DNA from: Tigriopus japonicus
Lineage: Eukaryota > Arthropoda > Copepoda > Harpacticoida > Harpacticidae
Direction: 5' to 3'
Assembly (NCBI GenBank): GCA_010645155.1
Contig: JAAGOF010000220.1
Location: forward strand, 1,159,199 to 1,223,198
DNA: 64,000 bases
Shown one piece after another: positions 37,750-48,713 of the stretch. Both the position numbers and the translations under genes were made by a program. The notes under the pieces were generated by a model, which was not told the origin of the DNA, searched no databases, and worked only from the letters and a program-made list of their open reading frames with translations. Within the stretch, counting starts at the first letter, position 1; each line of letters opens with the position of its first letter.

Positions 37750-39944
37750 TTATTTTTCTATAATATGCAAGGGTTGATAGCAGTACTTGCATTGGGTTGA
37801 GTATTTAGAGTAATCTGCAGTGGAGTGGATCTGTCTCCAATTGGCAAATAGATGGGAATACTGGAGAGGTCCGTAGATCTTGGCAGCATTGAAGAGCACC
37901 TGATCAGGCCCCGTGGGTACACCCACGAGGGCCCGCCCGCCTTTTTTAGTCACACACCAAGATCTGGCCATTGTAATCAAATCGGCAAATGGGTTTAAAC
38001 CGTCACCATATCGACCCAATCCACTATGCTCAATGGACGAGAACGTGACTACTGCATCAAATTCGGGCAATTTACCCGATAAATAAGCTTCACCCATCTC
38101 AGACGGGGTCAGAATGTCGATTTCAGGTACTTCACTGCGTATTTTGACGTATTCGAGGGTGGTCACCTTTTTGGCGCCAAGTTCTAACAAGATAGCCTCA
38201 AGCCAAGGGTGCTGAAAAGTAGGAAAGAAAAATCAGGCCTTAATTATTCACTGAAGGCAAGTCTTATCTACATACCTGAGAGCCGATGACCAACACGTGG
38301 CTTCCGGATATGTTCATAAGATTTCTGGCGTTTTCATCGATGCTTTGCACTACTTTTTGACCGTAACTGCCGCCCAACTTGCCTTCACGGAACTTGGTTC
38401 GTTCCATGTTCAGTAGCTCTTTGGTCCAAACTAAATGGTGGGTTGAACCGTGGGAATCATCCATATAGTTGGACAATAATGGGAACCTGCCTTGATAAGA
38501 ATAATCATCCATCATGAACGAAGGTATCTGCAAGAAAATGAGTTAAAAGAAGGTTAAAAGTGACAATATTATTGTGATAATTTTAATTTTGGTGGGAAGA
38601 ATTAAGCAGATTGGGAAATGCTTTAAGAACGGCTAGGAGGGTTTATAATATAATCATGAGACGTGTGAGAAACACCTTCAAAAATATTAAAAAGTAAGAA
38701 AGGAATACTTGTAATATTTGTTTTTAAATTTGATCATTCAATTGAAATATTATTTTGACATCTTAAAGCGGTTTTAAAATTCAGAGCTACCCGAACAAGT
38801 TTTGCAACAATTATGGGTTACGGTTGACTCACATCTTGTTGGGAAAAGATTTGTAAAAAAAGTTATCATGGTTGAGCACTGAAGAAAACGGGGGCACAAA
38901 ATTGCCTTTTTCCTAAACTTGGCTTCAAGCATGTATAATTTTGCACATTCGGTAGAGTTTAAACATGTCACTGCTTGTTCCAACTTGATGATCCAATATT
39001 TGTGCAAATTTATTCAATGACTCAATCAATACTCACTCTACTTGTTTGATAGGAAACATATTGTAAAGAAATTTTTATGGGTTCCTTAAAAGTGGCGCAC
39101 TTTTTTTTGGGGGGGGGGACGGATTTGTTATTACTACTACAAGGAATTGGATTCCTTGTAAAGAGAGTTAATGATAAATATAGGTTGTACAATTACCGCT
39201 TATGCAAAAATTTATCTACCAATGAGTTATTTGCACGATTCCAAAATTCAAAATATTTCAGATAGTGATAACAATACAGAAATTGATAGTTTCAAACACA
39301 TTTTTCTTCTCACTTGCTATATAGTAGTCCAGGAGTGTGTCAACTACGATGATTTCAAGTATAACAGTTTATTAAAAATATTTTCAACCCAATTTTCGAA
39401 TGCTCTTTTTATTTCCCTTAATCAAAAACTCGTTTCATGTTAAGATAATTTTCACGATGAAGGAAAACCCCTAACTGCACAAAAGACGGAAAAGTTTTGG
39501 TCCATTGTTTGTCTAGGTCACTGATCTATGCTTCCAACATTAGTACCAGTAATTTTACAATGGTTTGTTTGAGAAGCCCAAACCAAAAAGAGAAAACAAT
39601 CAAGTCACCTTTTTCAATGGCCTGAATAATTCTGCTTGGTAATCCGTGATATGGAGATTTTCAAAAAGGCGTTGACAATCAATAGATTTCTCGACGTGGT
39701 TGTAGTATTTGCCTTTCCCAACAATTTTGGTGTTCTCCTCCTCAGTTCGACAAACATCTCCACAAACATTCTTGATTTCCTGGACACGTTTCTTCAAAAA
39801 CTCGATAGCATCCACATTGGTTACAGATTTTGATTCGAATCTCTTAGTTGTGCACTCATTGTCTTTGTTTTTGTGTTCAACCAAAACGACGAACGACAAA
39901 GCACAAATCATCACTACTATCACGCATGTTTTGTAGGACTGCAT
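37750..39944 (-). CDS. DUF268 type II membrane protein, copy 2
   Basis: Exons 39944-39609, 38527-38276, 38211-37750, 349 residues, same splice phases as copy 1. No stops or frameshifts. Differences cluster in exon 2 (for example STHHLVW against FSHQRVW, NMERTK against NKERTK), with others such as PEID for SEID and a His for the Arg that opens exon 3. Membrane helix, Cys pattern and the IEHSGLGRYGD and VPTGPD blocks are retained, so it is probably functional. Intron 1 carries a retroelement-tail insertion not seen in copy 1. Tail-to-tail with truncated GARS at 35 bp. Confidence 0.85.
39100..39232. mobile_element. Retroelement tail fragment in DUF268 copy 2 intron
   Basis: Sequence containing CAAGGAATTGGATTCCTTG, GTAAAGAGAGTTAATGAT and TCTACCAATGAGTTA matches the 3' tail of the LINE fragment at 4640-4800. 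Copy 1 of the intron goes directly from GCGCACTTT to GCACGATT (about 27650). Confidence 0.7.
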
Positions 39945-41219
39945 GATTAGACCTTTCGCATTCAAATGTTGAAGAACCTTAAACTCTTTTTAGCAGCTAC
40001 CTGCTCCCAATGATACGTCCGTCTATTTTGACTACCATTTGGTTACGTCTACTTTCGACCAAAAGAAACCTGTCTTGTACGAGGGAAAAGGCTGAGAAGT
40101 GCATCTCTTCCATCAAAGAGCCTCTTGTTTCTAGCTTGCATTTAGGGAATAATCACGCAAGCGGAACTCTACAATAATGTTGGTTGCGAGGAAAAAGAAA
40201 CAGTTCCACGTCAAATTTGGTTCTTCTTAGCATATTATGAGACTTTTCTGAACATGCAAAATTTTGGAAATTGAAATGTGAGAAGATTTGTTAGTGCTCT
40301 TTGAATGCATTGACCTGGCTAAAATAAAGTACAGGGGGGACAGGAAAAAACGGAACGCTCAAGAAGTTTCAGTTATCCTAGAAAGATAATTTATGCTCAA
40401 ATGTTTTTGATCTTTTTAGGAAAACTTGTCTAGTATCGCTGAAAGGCATCTATTAGAAATGCAAGATCTAACCTTTTTGATGAGTATGGGCGTATATTTT
40501 TAACAGTCTGTTTGGCAAAAAAAGACAAAGAAAAGATTCTGGTAGCACATATGATAGCTAAAAAATTTGAAACACATCTTTTTTGAAAGGTTCAAAAATT
40601 GCAAAGAAAACGGAAAACAAACATAGAAATTGGAATTTGGCAAAAACAAAAAAATCAATCAAAAAACAAACATATGCTAATTTTACCCTAAACCTTTTTG
40701 CAAGAAAGCTGCTTCGGATGGGGGATAAAAGGACGCAAGAAACAAGTGTAGACTTCATCGCGGAAACTCGAGAGTTTGATAACAAAACAACCGTGTATTC
40801 CCTTGAAACTTTTTTGACTATGCCAAAAAACAAATGAAACTTGGGATTCAGTAAATTTGATATCATGGAATAAGGTTTGAAGGAAAGGCGTTGACCAAGT
40901 TAAATTACCGGAAAGCATTCCTAAATCGTTCGACTGAAGACATTTGAGAGCCATCCCCGTTGGCTGGAAGACACACTTTAGTAATCTTTAGTAACCGAAG
41001 TTAAGCTCTGATTGAAGGGTAGGAGGGAGCTATTGAGTGAAGTCTAATCATCAGAAAACTCTTGTCCCTTCACTTCCTCTCGAAGCTTTATCAGCAGAAA
41101 AATGACGCTCAGTGCCACAACTAGGCATATAGGTGGGAATATAATCTCTTTGAGGAGTGTGCTCTCCATATTAAGAGCAGTCAGAAAAACAATTAATTGG
41201 CAAGGGGGAAAGGAGCATC

Positions 41220-43402
41220 ATGCCTCTTTATTTGAGACGAATCGAGCCCACTTCAGTGGGCAGAAAGTTGAACCTCCCAGATAATGTGGAAGTGAGCCCT
41301 TTGGTAGATTCTCACGAACAAGCGTGCAATCGCATGTTGGTCAACATCATCCGACAACTCTCAAGTCTCAGCCACCATTCTCAAACCATATTCGGTATGG
41401 TTGTCGTGGAGATTGATTGCTCTTGCTAAAACAATAATCAACGGTAATTGGTGTGTACCCTTCATTTCCAGGTCCATTGACGTTAGAGGGAGATCAATTG
41501 ATTCAGAGAACCGAGAGCCTTTCTAAACGAGTGGAGGCCATTCAAAGGAAATTGGATGTAAGCTCACCTTGAAACCCATAGTTTTTCCGGTGGAATCAGT
41601 TGCAAAAATTTTCAGAACCGTAATGCCGTTGCAACGTTGCCAAGGGATTTTTTTGAGAGCCGATTGAGTGACTTGGGCAGTCATTTTCACTTCTCCGGGA
41701 CTGACGAGACATGGCACTCAAAGGGTGTGTCGGAAAGCGGTTTCTTTTCAAGTCAAACCCGTCCGAAGGCTGTTCAGGATTTGTATAATGAATGCGAGCC
41801 CATACCGAAACTCTACAATCTCCAACATTTTCGGTATGATTGCTCAGGCCATCATGTTCTTACTTGAAAGTGGATTGCTTCATGACTTTGTTTAGGGATG
41901 ACGACAAGGATTGCACCAAGTTCTATTCCGATCCAAAAATGTTCTTCGAGGTCTGGTCACAACAAAAGCTCGAGGAATTCAATAAGGAGAGGATGGAACG
42001 CCAAAAGACCAAAAAAAGCCGGAAGGAGGCCGCAAAAATTGGTCGGCAAAACATCAAAATTGGAAAAATCGAGACAAGGGCGGTAAGTCAGCAAGATCAT
42101 TCAAAGGTATGTCAAATATCAACTTCTACCTCTTCAACCCTCAAGGAACGAATCCGTAGAAAGAAAGTTTTAGCAGGGAACATTATTATCAAGGAGACTT
42201 CCAACGCAACAAATACCAGACCCAACTTACGAAGCGGTCGATACAGCCGATGGAAAAATTGCAAAGAAGAGCAAGAAATCCGTGAAAAAGAAACCAGCCT
42301 CCATCAAGATTTCGGAACCCATTGCTGTGGATTTGGAGTTCAAGCAGAATGTCAAAACATTGTCAAGAATGGAGTCTTCCAATCGGGAGAGCGTATTCCT
42401 TCCACCTCCACCAGAGGCGCTCTTGAACGACGATTTCCCCGGTCTGGTGCTCGACTTTGAAGACTTGCCTCCACCACCAACCCTGGATGATCCCATGGAG
42501 GAGTGCCCTGCACCCGATATCAATGAGCCAATAACCATACCAACAGTGCCAAGTGTCGAGATTTCTGCCTCAGCACCGCCCCCACCGCCTCCTCCTCCTC
42601 CCCCGAGGTGGCGAATGCTTCCGTTTGGATCACTTGATCAAGTCCCAGCTAGAGAAGGTACGATCATTTTGCTGCGGAATAAAGACAAACGTTTCATGTT
42701 TGATGCTTGGATATCGTAGATCAAGTCGGAGAAAAATACCACGACTGAGGCCAAGGCCCATTGTGACGACATCATAGTCAAATTGGATNNNNNNNNNNNN
42801 NNNNNNNNNNNNNNNNNNNNNNNNNNNNNNNNNNNNNNNNNNNNNNNNNNNNNNNNNNNNNNNNNNNNNNNNNNNNNNNNNNNNNNNNNNNNNNNNNNNN
42901 NNNNNNNNNNNNNNNNNNNNNNNNNNNNNNNNNNNNNNNNNNNNNNNNNNNNNNNNCTGTAAAAAATGAGGACAAATCGGGTTCCGCTCAAAGTTTGCTC
43001 CTGCAGCAAATTCAAGAGGGCAGGAAGCTGAAGAAGGTGAATATACCAACGATTCTTCTTTTCAATAGCTTCTCATAGCATATTTTCTTGCCTAGGTTGA
43101 GCCCGTGGCCAAGCCCGTTGATGAGAGGAGTGATCTTCTGCAACAAATCCGGCAAGGCAAACAACTCCGGAAGGTAGCAAACTTTTAGTACGCATGGCTC
43201 TCGCCAAACCCAAATAAATACCTTCTTTTTTCAGGTCAAAATTAACGAGGCCAAGGAGCGAAAGGGCTCTGAGAGGCCTCCTCAAACCGTGGGGGAAATC
43301 CTAGCCTTGATGCTAGATGAAAGATTTGAGGCCCTTCAGGCATCCGACGAATACGATACTGACGACACGGATTCTCTCTTTGAAGAGAACGATTTTGATT
43401 AA
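41220..43402 (+). CDS. WAVE/SCAR family Arp2/3 activator (interrupted by gap, frameshifted as assembled)
   Basis: 5' exons 41220-41394, 41472-41557, 41616-41833 and 41896 onward encode the SCAR homology domain and basic region; 3' exons after the gap are 42957-43036, 43096-43173 and 43235-43402. The 3' part has two WH2 motifs (LLLQQIQEGRKLKK and DLLQQIRQGKQLRK), then an amphipathic connector (VGEILALMLDERFEAL) and an acidic tail ending FEENDFD. Together these make an actin- and Arp2/3-binding module. WAVE proteins usually have one WH2 and a Trp in the tail; here there are two and no Trp. Exon 4 has a 14-nt deletion after 42204 relative to copy 1, which shifts frame and hits a stop near 42460. 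The polyproline region then runs into a GARS fragment and Ns. An intact allele may exist. Confidence 0.75.
42609..42788 (+). other. Third GARS fragment, probable assembly artefact
   Basis: 180 bp identical by eye to 35421-35600, including copy-2-specific bases (GCTGCGG in the intron, CCACGACTGAG in exon 3), cut off by the N gap. The expected sequence here is the remainder of WAVE exon 4. Confidence 0.75.
42789..42956. other. Assembly gap, 168 N
   Basis: Run of N between the GARS fragment and the WAVE WH2 exons. The missing WAVE coding sequence should lie here. Confidence 1.
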
Positions 43403-43589
43403 ATTCCATAATTTAAATATCATCCAAAATATTGATGTTCGAATTGTAATAAAAGATGCCTGTTTCTGTAATGTTTTGTGTGACGTCAGAACTGCTGATT
43501 TCAGCTGAAGACAACACAACGTCGCGGCTTCAGGAAGGAATCTATCGTGGGTAAACAAAGTATTGTGATGAGTTGTTAAGCTCGTATCC

Positions 43590-44366
43590 ATGAATACCTT
43601 AAAAATTTGGATGAGCTCGGCCTTCAACATGATCCTCCCAATGATTTTGGCTTTGCTCCACATTCTCTTCGATTGTTTCGTGCTAGTCCATTTAAAATCA
43701 AAAGCCGCACTGAAGCGGCTTAAACGCTTGTTTGAAGACAGAACCAGTGTGGGATATGCCGGAATTCAGTGGCCAAAGCTACCCTCCCATTTGGCACTGG
43801 TATCTTTAGAGGAGGATATATCGTTTCTGGATCTGTCTCAAATCATAGATTGGGCCATTGACATCGGAATTCCGTGTTTTAGTCTCTTTGATACCCAAGG
43901 GACGATCAAGTCAAATCCACGACAGATTATCCAACCTTTAGACGAGTTGTTGAAGCATAAGAATCTTAAGATTAAGTGGCATTTGAATCGCGAGGGTCAA
44001 CGGAATGGAATGAATGGTTTGTCCCAAGGAGCCGATATTCAAATAGCTCTCTTGGATCAAAGTGATGGTCGTTCCGATATCGTAAGAACAGCTCAAATGT
44101 TGGCCGAACGATGTGCCCGAGGAGATCTGGCCGTGCAAGATATCAATGAAGATCTAGTGTCTTCCTCGTTACATACCAATCATGGATTACCTGATCCGGA
44201 CCTCCTGATCCGCTTTGGGACCCTTCAGAGCAATATGGGCTTCTTGCCTTGGCAAACAAGGCTTACCGAGATGCATTCTATTACAAGCCATCATGGGATT
44301 CAACAATCTGATTTGATTCAAGTCCTAAAGAAATATAGCAAGTGTGAACAACGCTTCGGCGAATGA
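43590..44366 (+). CDS. NUS1: Dehydrodolichyl diphosphate synthase subunit NUS1 (Nogo-B receptor)
   Basis: Single-exon ORF of 258 residues. It has an N-terminal hydrophobic segment (about 10-35) for the ER membrane and a cis-prenyltransferase-like fold. The GFLPWQTRLTE motif and C-terminal CEQRFGE give the RxG signature that NUS1 contributes to the active site of the DHDDS-NUS1 complex. That complex makes the polyprenyl chain for dolichol and protein glycosylation. The catalytic Asp typical of DHDDS is not expected in this subunit. It starts 187 bp after the WAVE stop and ends 114 bp before LSM8, all on one strand. Confidence 0.92.
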   Translation: MNTLKIWMSSAFNMILPMILALLHILFDCFVLVHLKSKAALKRLKRLFEDRTSVGYAGIQWPKLPSHLALVSLEEDISFLDLSQIIDWAIDIGIPCFSLFDTQGTIKSNPRQIIQPLDELLKHKNLKIKWHLNREGQRNGMNGLSQGADIQIALLDQSDGRSDIVRTAQMLAERCARGDLAVQDINEDLVSSSLHTNHGLPDPDLLIRFGTLQSNMGFLPWQTRLTEMHSITSHHGIQQSDLIQVLKKYSKCEQRFGE

Positions 44367-44480
44367 GCTCAAATCAATAAATGCATCCGTGTTTGTTCCA
44401 GATTATTTTCATGACACATGTATTTAAGTCAACTTGGTTGATTGCTTTTTTCAGACCAACATCCTCCAGAAGCTTTCAAG

Positions 44481-44839
44481 ATGGGATCAGCCTTGGAGAG
44501 CTTTGTGAACCGAATGGTTTCGATTATCACGGCAGATGGCCGCAACTTTATCGGAACTCTAAAGGGATTTGACCAGACCATTAACCTCATTCTAGACGAC
44601 ACCCATGAAAGGATTTACTCGACTGGTCAAGGAGTAGAACGGGTAATAGCATCAGACAACATTTCATTAGAATAAATCATGCCAGACAGTCGTCTATTTA
44701 ATTTATCCAGGTGGTTTTGGGACTCCATATCGTGAGAGGAGACAATATTGCCTTAGTCGGTGAATTGGACGAGGATGTGGACTCCCGGCTAGATCTCCAG
44801 AATATGAGAGCCGATCCAATCGCCTCCATGATTCATTAG
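44481..44839 (+). CDS. LSM8: U6 snRNA-associated Sm-like protein LSM8
   Basis: Two exons, 44481-44642 and 44711-44839, phase 0, 96 residues. The Sm1 motif (MVSIITADGRNFIGTLKGFDQ) and Sm2 motif (GLHIVRGDNIALVGELDE) are complete, and the C-terminus reads RADPIASMIH as in LSM8 orthologues. LSM8 defines the nuclear LSM2-8 ring that binds the U6 snRNA 3' end for splicing. A pyrimidine-rich acceptor GCTTTTTTCAG ends at 44454, just before the ATG, so the 5' UTR is probably spliced, in cis or to a leader. Confidence 0.96.
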
Positions 44840-47800
44840 TTGCGTCCATGTAGATTCCTTAAATGTAACGTGAAGTATTCCAAAAACCTGATGCGAACAA
44901 AACTGATGATGAAAAACAAACATTTGAAAGTTGTCCGGATTCCCGCCCATTTCCTTCATTACTCTTGAGATGTTTCGTGCGCTCTCCTCCGTTTTTTATG
45001 AGGCCTACGCAGGCCCAAATCTCCAAATACGAGAGAACTTTGATGGGGTGACCACGGAAAGCTAGCCAGACCTGTGTTTTCTGTCCCAACCTGTTCTTTT
45101 AACCAGATATTATCAGACTTATTTGGTAGACCACACAATTCAAGGAACGGAAAAGTGCTCCATTGTGCTTCAAAGATCCCGTGGTCACTGCAGATTCTAG
45201 GCAAGGAACACCTACTACCACTTCAAGATAAAAAAAAGTTTTGGCTCTAATTAATTACCAAATCCGTAAGTCTCTCTGGAATTTTGGGGGGTCAAAAGAT
45301 TTTCATCTACATTTCTCTTGCCTTATATTTTTTGCACAATTTTGCCTCAAAAATTAGGAATCGCTTCCTTTCGCGAGGGAAGCGAAACTTCATCCAACAA
45401 AGTTTTTAACTCTTAGGAAACTGCAAAGGAAAAGATGCTGCTTTTCCAAAATTCACTTTTCCAACTTTTTGACATGAACTTTGAGTCAGTTGCAAAAAAA
45501 AAAAAACTCTTTCGAAGACTTGTTATTACTTATTAGCATTGATTGATTTTTTCGTCCCGAAAAGGTTGGCAAAATTAGCAATGTGTCATGCAATCGACAT
45601 CATGACGGAACAAATAACTCCGACCCTTATACTTCGAGCAAAAAATGACCTAATCCGGACATGTCTTTGTGTCTTTTCGGTTCGGGAACAGAACAATAGG
45701 CATATTACGAAATTGGCCTAGATCTGCAATAATGCTCCCTTATCATCGGGGAGAGGGTATTGCTCTTTTGAAGTATCAACGCAAATCACCCTGATCGCAC
45801 TAATGTCAAGTACCAGCACACTCTGAATTTGCCAAAGCTCACACGAAACCTTCACTGAAATGAATGTACATGTCTAGTAAGTAGTAAAGGTACACATGAA
45901 AAGAGCACAAGGATCCTCCTCTATTCAGCTTCTCCTTTGCATCCACCGGTGCCGTGAATGGAAGAAGAATCATAGGAGTTGTCGAACGAGTATTAGGAGA
46001 TCATCTTGGACTCACTGAGATTGAGTAGGTGGAGAAGGAAGACCAAGAAAGGGAAGCCGAGGGACGCCGAGAAATATCTGGAGAAGAACAAGAACATTCA
46101 CCTCCTCCTCCATCTGAACTTGTTGTGTGTGCAGTTCAGAGGACCAAGGAATAACATTCATGCATACTACTACTACTACTTCTAGTATTACATACACAAA
46201 CACAGCTTGAAGCTTGATCGTCAGAGAAGGGCCTTGTCACTCGTACGTATCGCATAGGTGAGTATAGGAGAGTGAGTGAGTGAGAGAAGCTAGGAACAGG
46301 GTAGAAAACTTGAATTGGATTCCCTCATTGGCGAGTTTGAAGAGCTTCTCAAAGTGTTCTTCATCTCAAACCACGGTACAAAAGCGGGTGAAATTGGATC
46401 CCGGAGCCAACGCCATCGTTCTCACTTACTGAGAGCTACTTGAGGTCATGGACCAATAAGTGAGTGAAATTTGACAACATCCAGAGAGACTTAGGGGTAA
46501 GCTCCTCGAAGAATCAGAGTATTTTTAGTACATGGTATCATACTAACAACACCTTATTTGGCCGAGCCTTTAAAGGCATGCATTGGAATAAGTTTGCCCA
46601 AGATCCTATCGCAATCACCAGAATGTAACTATGCGTTTCAAGTCAAGAAGGGCAGAAAAAATGAGGGTCGCACAAGTTGGTTTGTATTTTCCGCGATACA
46701 AGTCTTGTCAATGGACCATTGTTGTCTCTTAATAAATGGAGATCCCGGATCCCGTTTTGGATAATTTCATGCCATTTGGCTGTATTGTACCAATTGATCG
46801 TCAATTATCATCAACAAGCGATTGGGTTCATTCTTGAAGAATAATAATCGAACCGTAGAGCTATAAAAAGCAATTTGTTTGTCCTCTTTTTGGTCAGAGA
46901 TTTACGATTAGACCCCCCAAAAAAGTTTGCTTCTTTCCTTTATCCTCGGTTTTTCCTGGTGCGTACTCTCTTAACGACAGGTTCATCTACCATAAGTACG
47001 GGTCAAAAGTCAATCGAAAGGTTGTCACAAGGCTCGTGGAAAAACGGTGCTTCCAGACTAACTAAATGTATTTTTTCCAATATTGCTTCTTCTCCATTCC
47101 AGATCAAATCAGGAAACCTGTCCCCCAAAAGAAGAAAAGAAGAAGAGGGATGACCAAGTTTGTCAAATAAATAAGTGTGCCAAAAGCTGATACACATCAC
47201 CTTTTTATTCCTATGACTGACTCGCCCCCGAGAGAAGGGGAAAGAGAACCTACAAGGAGAGCGTGGAAAGGATGAAGAGCGAAAGTGAATGAGAAGACAT
47301 CTCCACGACTCCCCACCACTCTTAGCGCTTCCATCTGAAGAAAAGGCTTCTCGATCAGGGACAAAAGAGGGACTGAAGGTCAGACCTTGCTCTCCTTTTT
47401 TTTTCTCTCTCTCTCCCTCTTTCTCCTTCCTCGTCTCCCTTTGGTGCTGATCAGGGTTGCCGCGTGCCCACTTGGACTTGGGAAAAGGTGCGGCACCGTG
47501 GTCTGACGGACACCCAGGGACCCTGATCGCGGGACCGAGGTGGTTGGTTGGATGTGAAAGGCCTCTCTTTCTCGCTCTCTCTCGTTTGCTCGCTAGTTCG
47601 GTCTCACTGTGTGGATATCTGTGAATGGAGGCCAACTAGGCATGGCGGCCTGGGTAGAGAACCAAAGGAACGGCCAAGGGCTTTGAAGTGGCCTTTCTAT
47701 GAAGAGGAAGAAGCTATAGAAACAGTTGAGTTTCTCTCCACATTAGTGAAACAAGGCGATCACCTTTTGTAGGGGAGGATAAATCTCCGAATGATTCTTC

Positions 47801-48713
47801 AAGCCTTTCGGGGGAGGCCCTTGTCTAAGTGACGAACATGCAAGTTTGGCCTCTGGTTGGACTTTTACCCGTTCCAAGTTGCACCCGGAGGTGGTTTTTA
47901 TTGCTATTGTTGTTATGCAAGAAGTCTTACGAAAACCAACAAGAGCCGCTCCCCTCAAGATGATCGCGATTGTACCAAAGGCCATGGAGCACATAATGCC
48001 TTGAATTGGTCAATTGCTTATTTCCGGGGAGCATTCCTGCCGATCGCTTGCCGATTCAAGTGGTGGAGGCAAAGAGGTCTTGTGAATGCTCTAGTGTTTG
48101 CGCATTTGTGATTCACAGTTTGTCATCAATTAGTTTGGCCTTGAGCAAAAACGAGCCTTCACAATCGGCAGTGGGGTATACATGTATATATGCAGGGAAC
48201 ACGTCATAACTGCTGATCTCGTGCCGCCACTTGCTCCTACTCCTCCACCACTACCACCACCTTCACCTTCCCCCTATCTTCTTCTTGATATTCTGTCTGT
48301 TGGGGTTATCTATTTCTCGACAAATTAACCTTGCTCATGGGGATTGGAAAAACAGAGGAGGAAGAAGAAGAAGATGATGATGAACTAGAAGACGGGAACA
48401 AGGACGAGTATACACAAGAGTCTGACTCATTCATCCCTCCAGTGAATTCGGCTTGTTTAACTTTGAATCCAAGAGGAGAAAGAGAAGGAGCAAGAATCTT
48501 CCTAAACACACTCACACACTACAAATTCACCACTTGATCCTCTTTTTGAAGAACTCGTTTCCGCTCTCTGGGCGCAATTGACATTGGCGATAACATTCTA
48601 CTGGACAGCGGGGCTGAAAATAAAAATGTCCTCCGACTGCCAATAAGTACATCTCGTCACACACCCAATAATATACTGAAATCAAGGAGAAAGTGAACGA
48701 GGACCAACGTATC
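44840..48713. other. Intergenic / upstream region of adenylyl cyclase
   Basis: About 3.9 kb without a supported gene. Simple-sequence tracts are frequent: TAC repeats at about 46167, GAGTGA repeats at about 46268, a CT-rich run at about 47395-47430, and GAGGAAGAAG-type sequence at 48356-48400. It probably contains the promoter and untranslated exons of the cyclase. Long ORFs here lack ATG starts and are compositionally biased. Confidence 0.55.

Larger units (their letters stand above)
35421..42608 (+). repeat. Tandem duplication, unit 2
   Basis: 7,188-bp second copy of the GARS-3', DUF268 and WAVE-5' unit. It lacks both large insertions of unit 1, but has a retroelement-tail insertion at about 39100-39232 and a 14-nt deletion in WAVE exon 4. 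Scattered substitutions distinguish the copies; DUF268 exon 2 is visibly more diverged than GARS. Confidence 0.93.

Noticed and set aside
47003..47635. 210-codon minus-strand ORF
   Set aside because: No ATG at the start, biased Arg/Ser/Glu composition from simple-sequence DNA, no recognisable domain.
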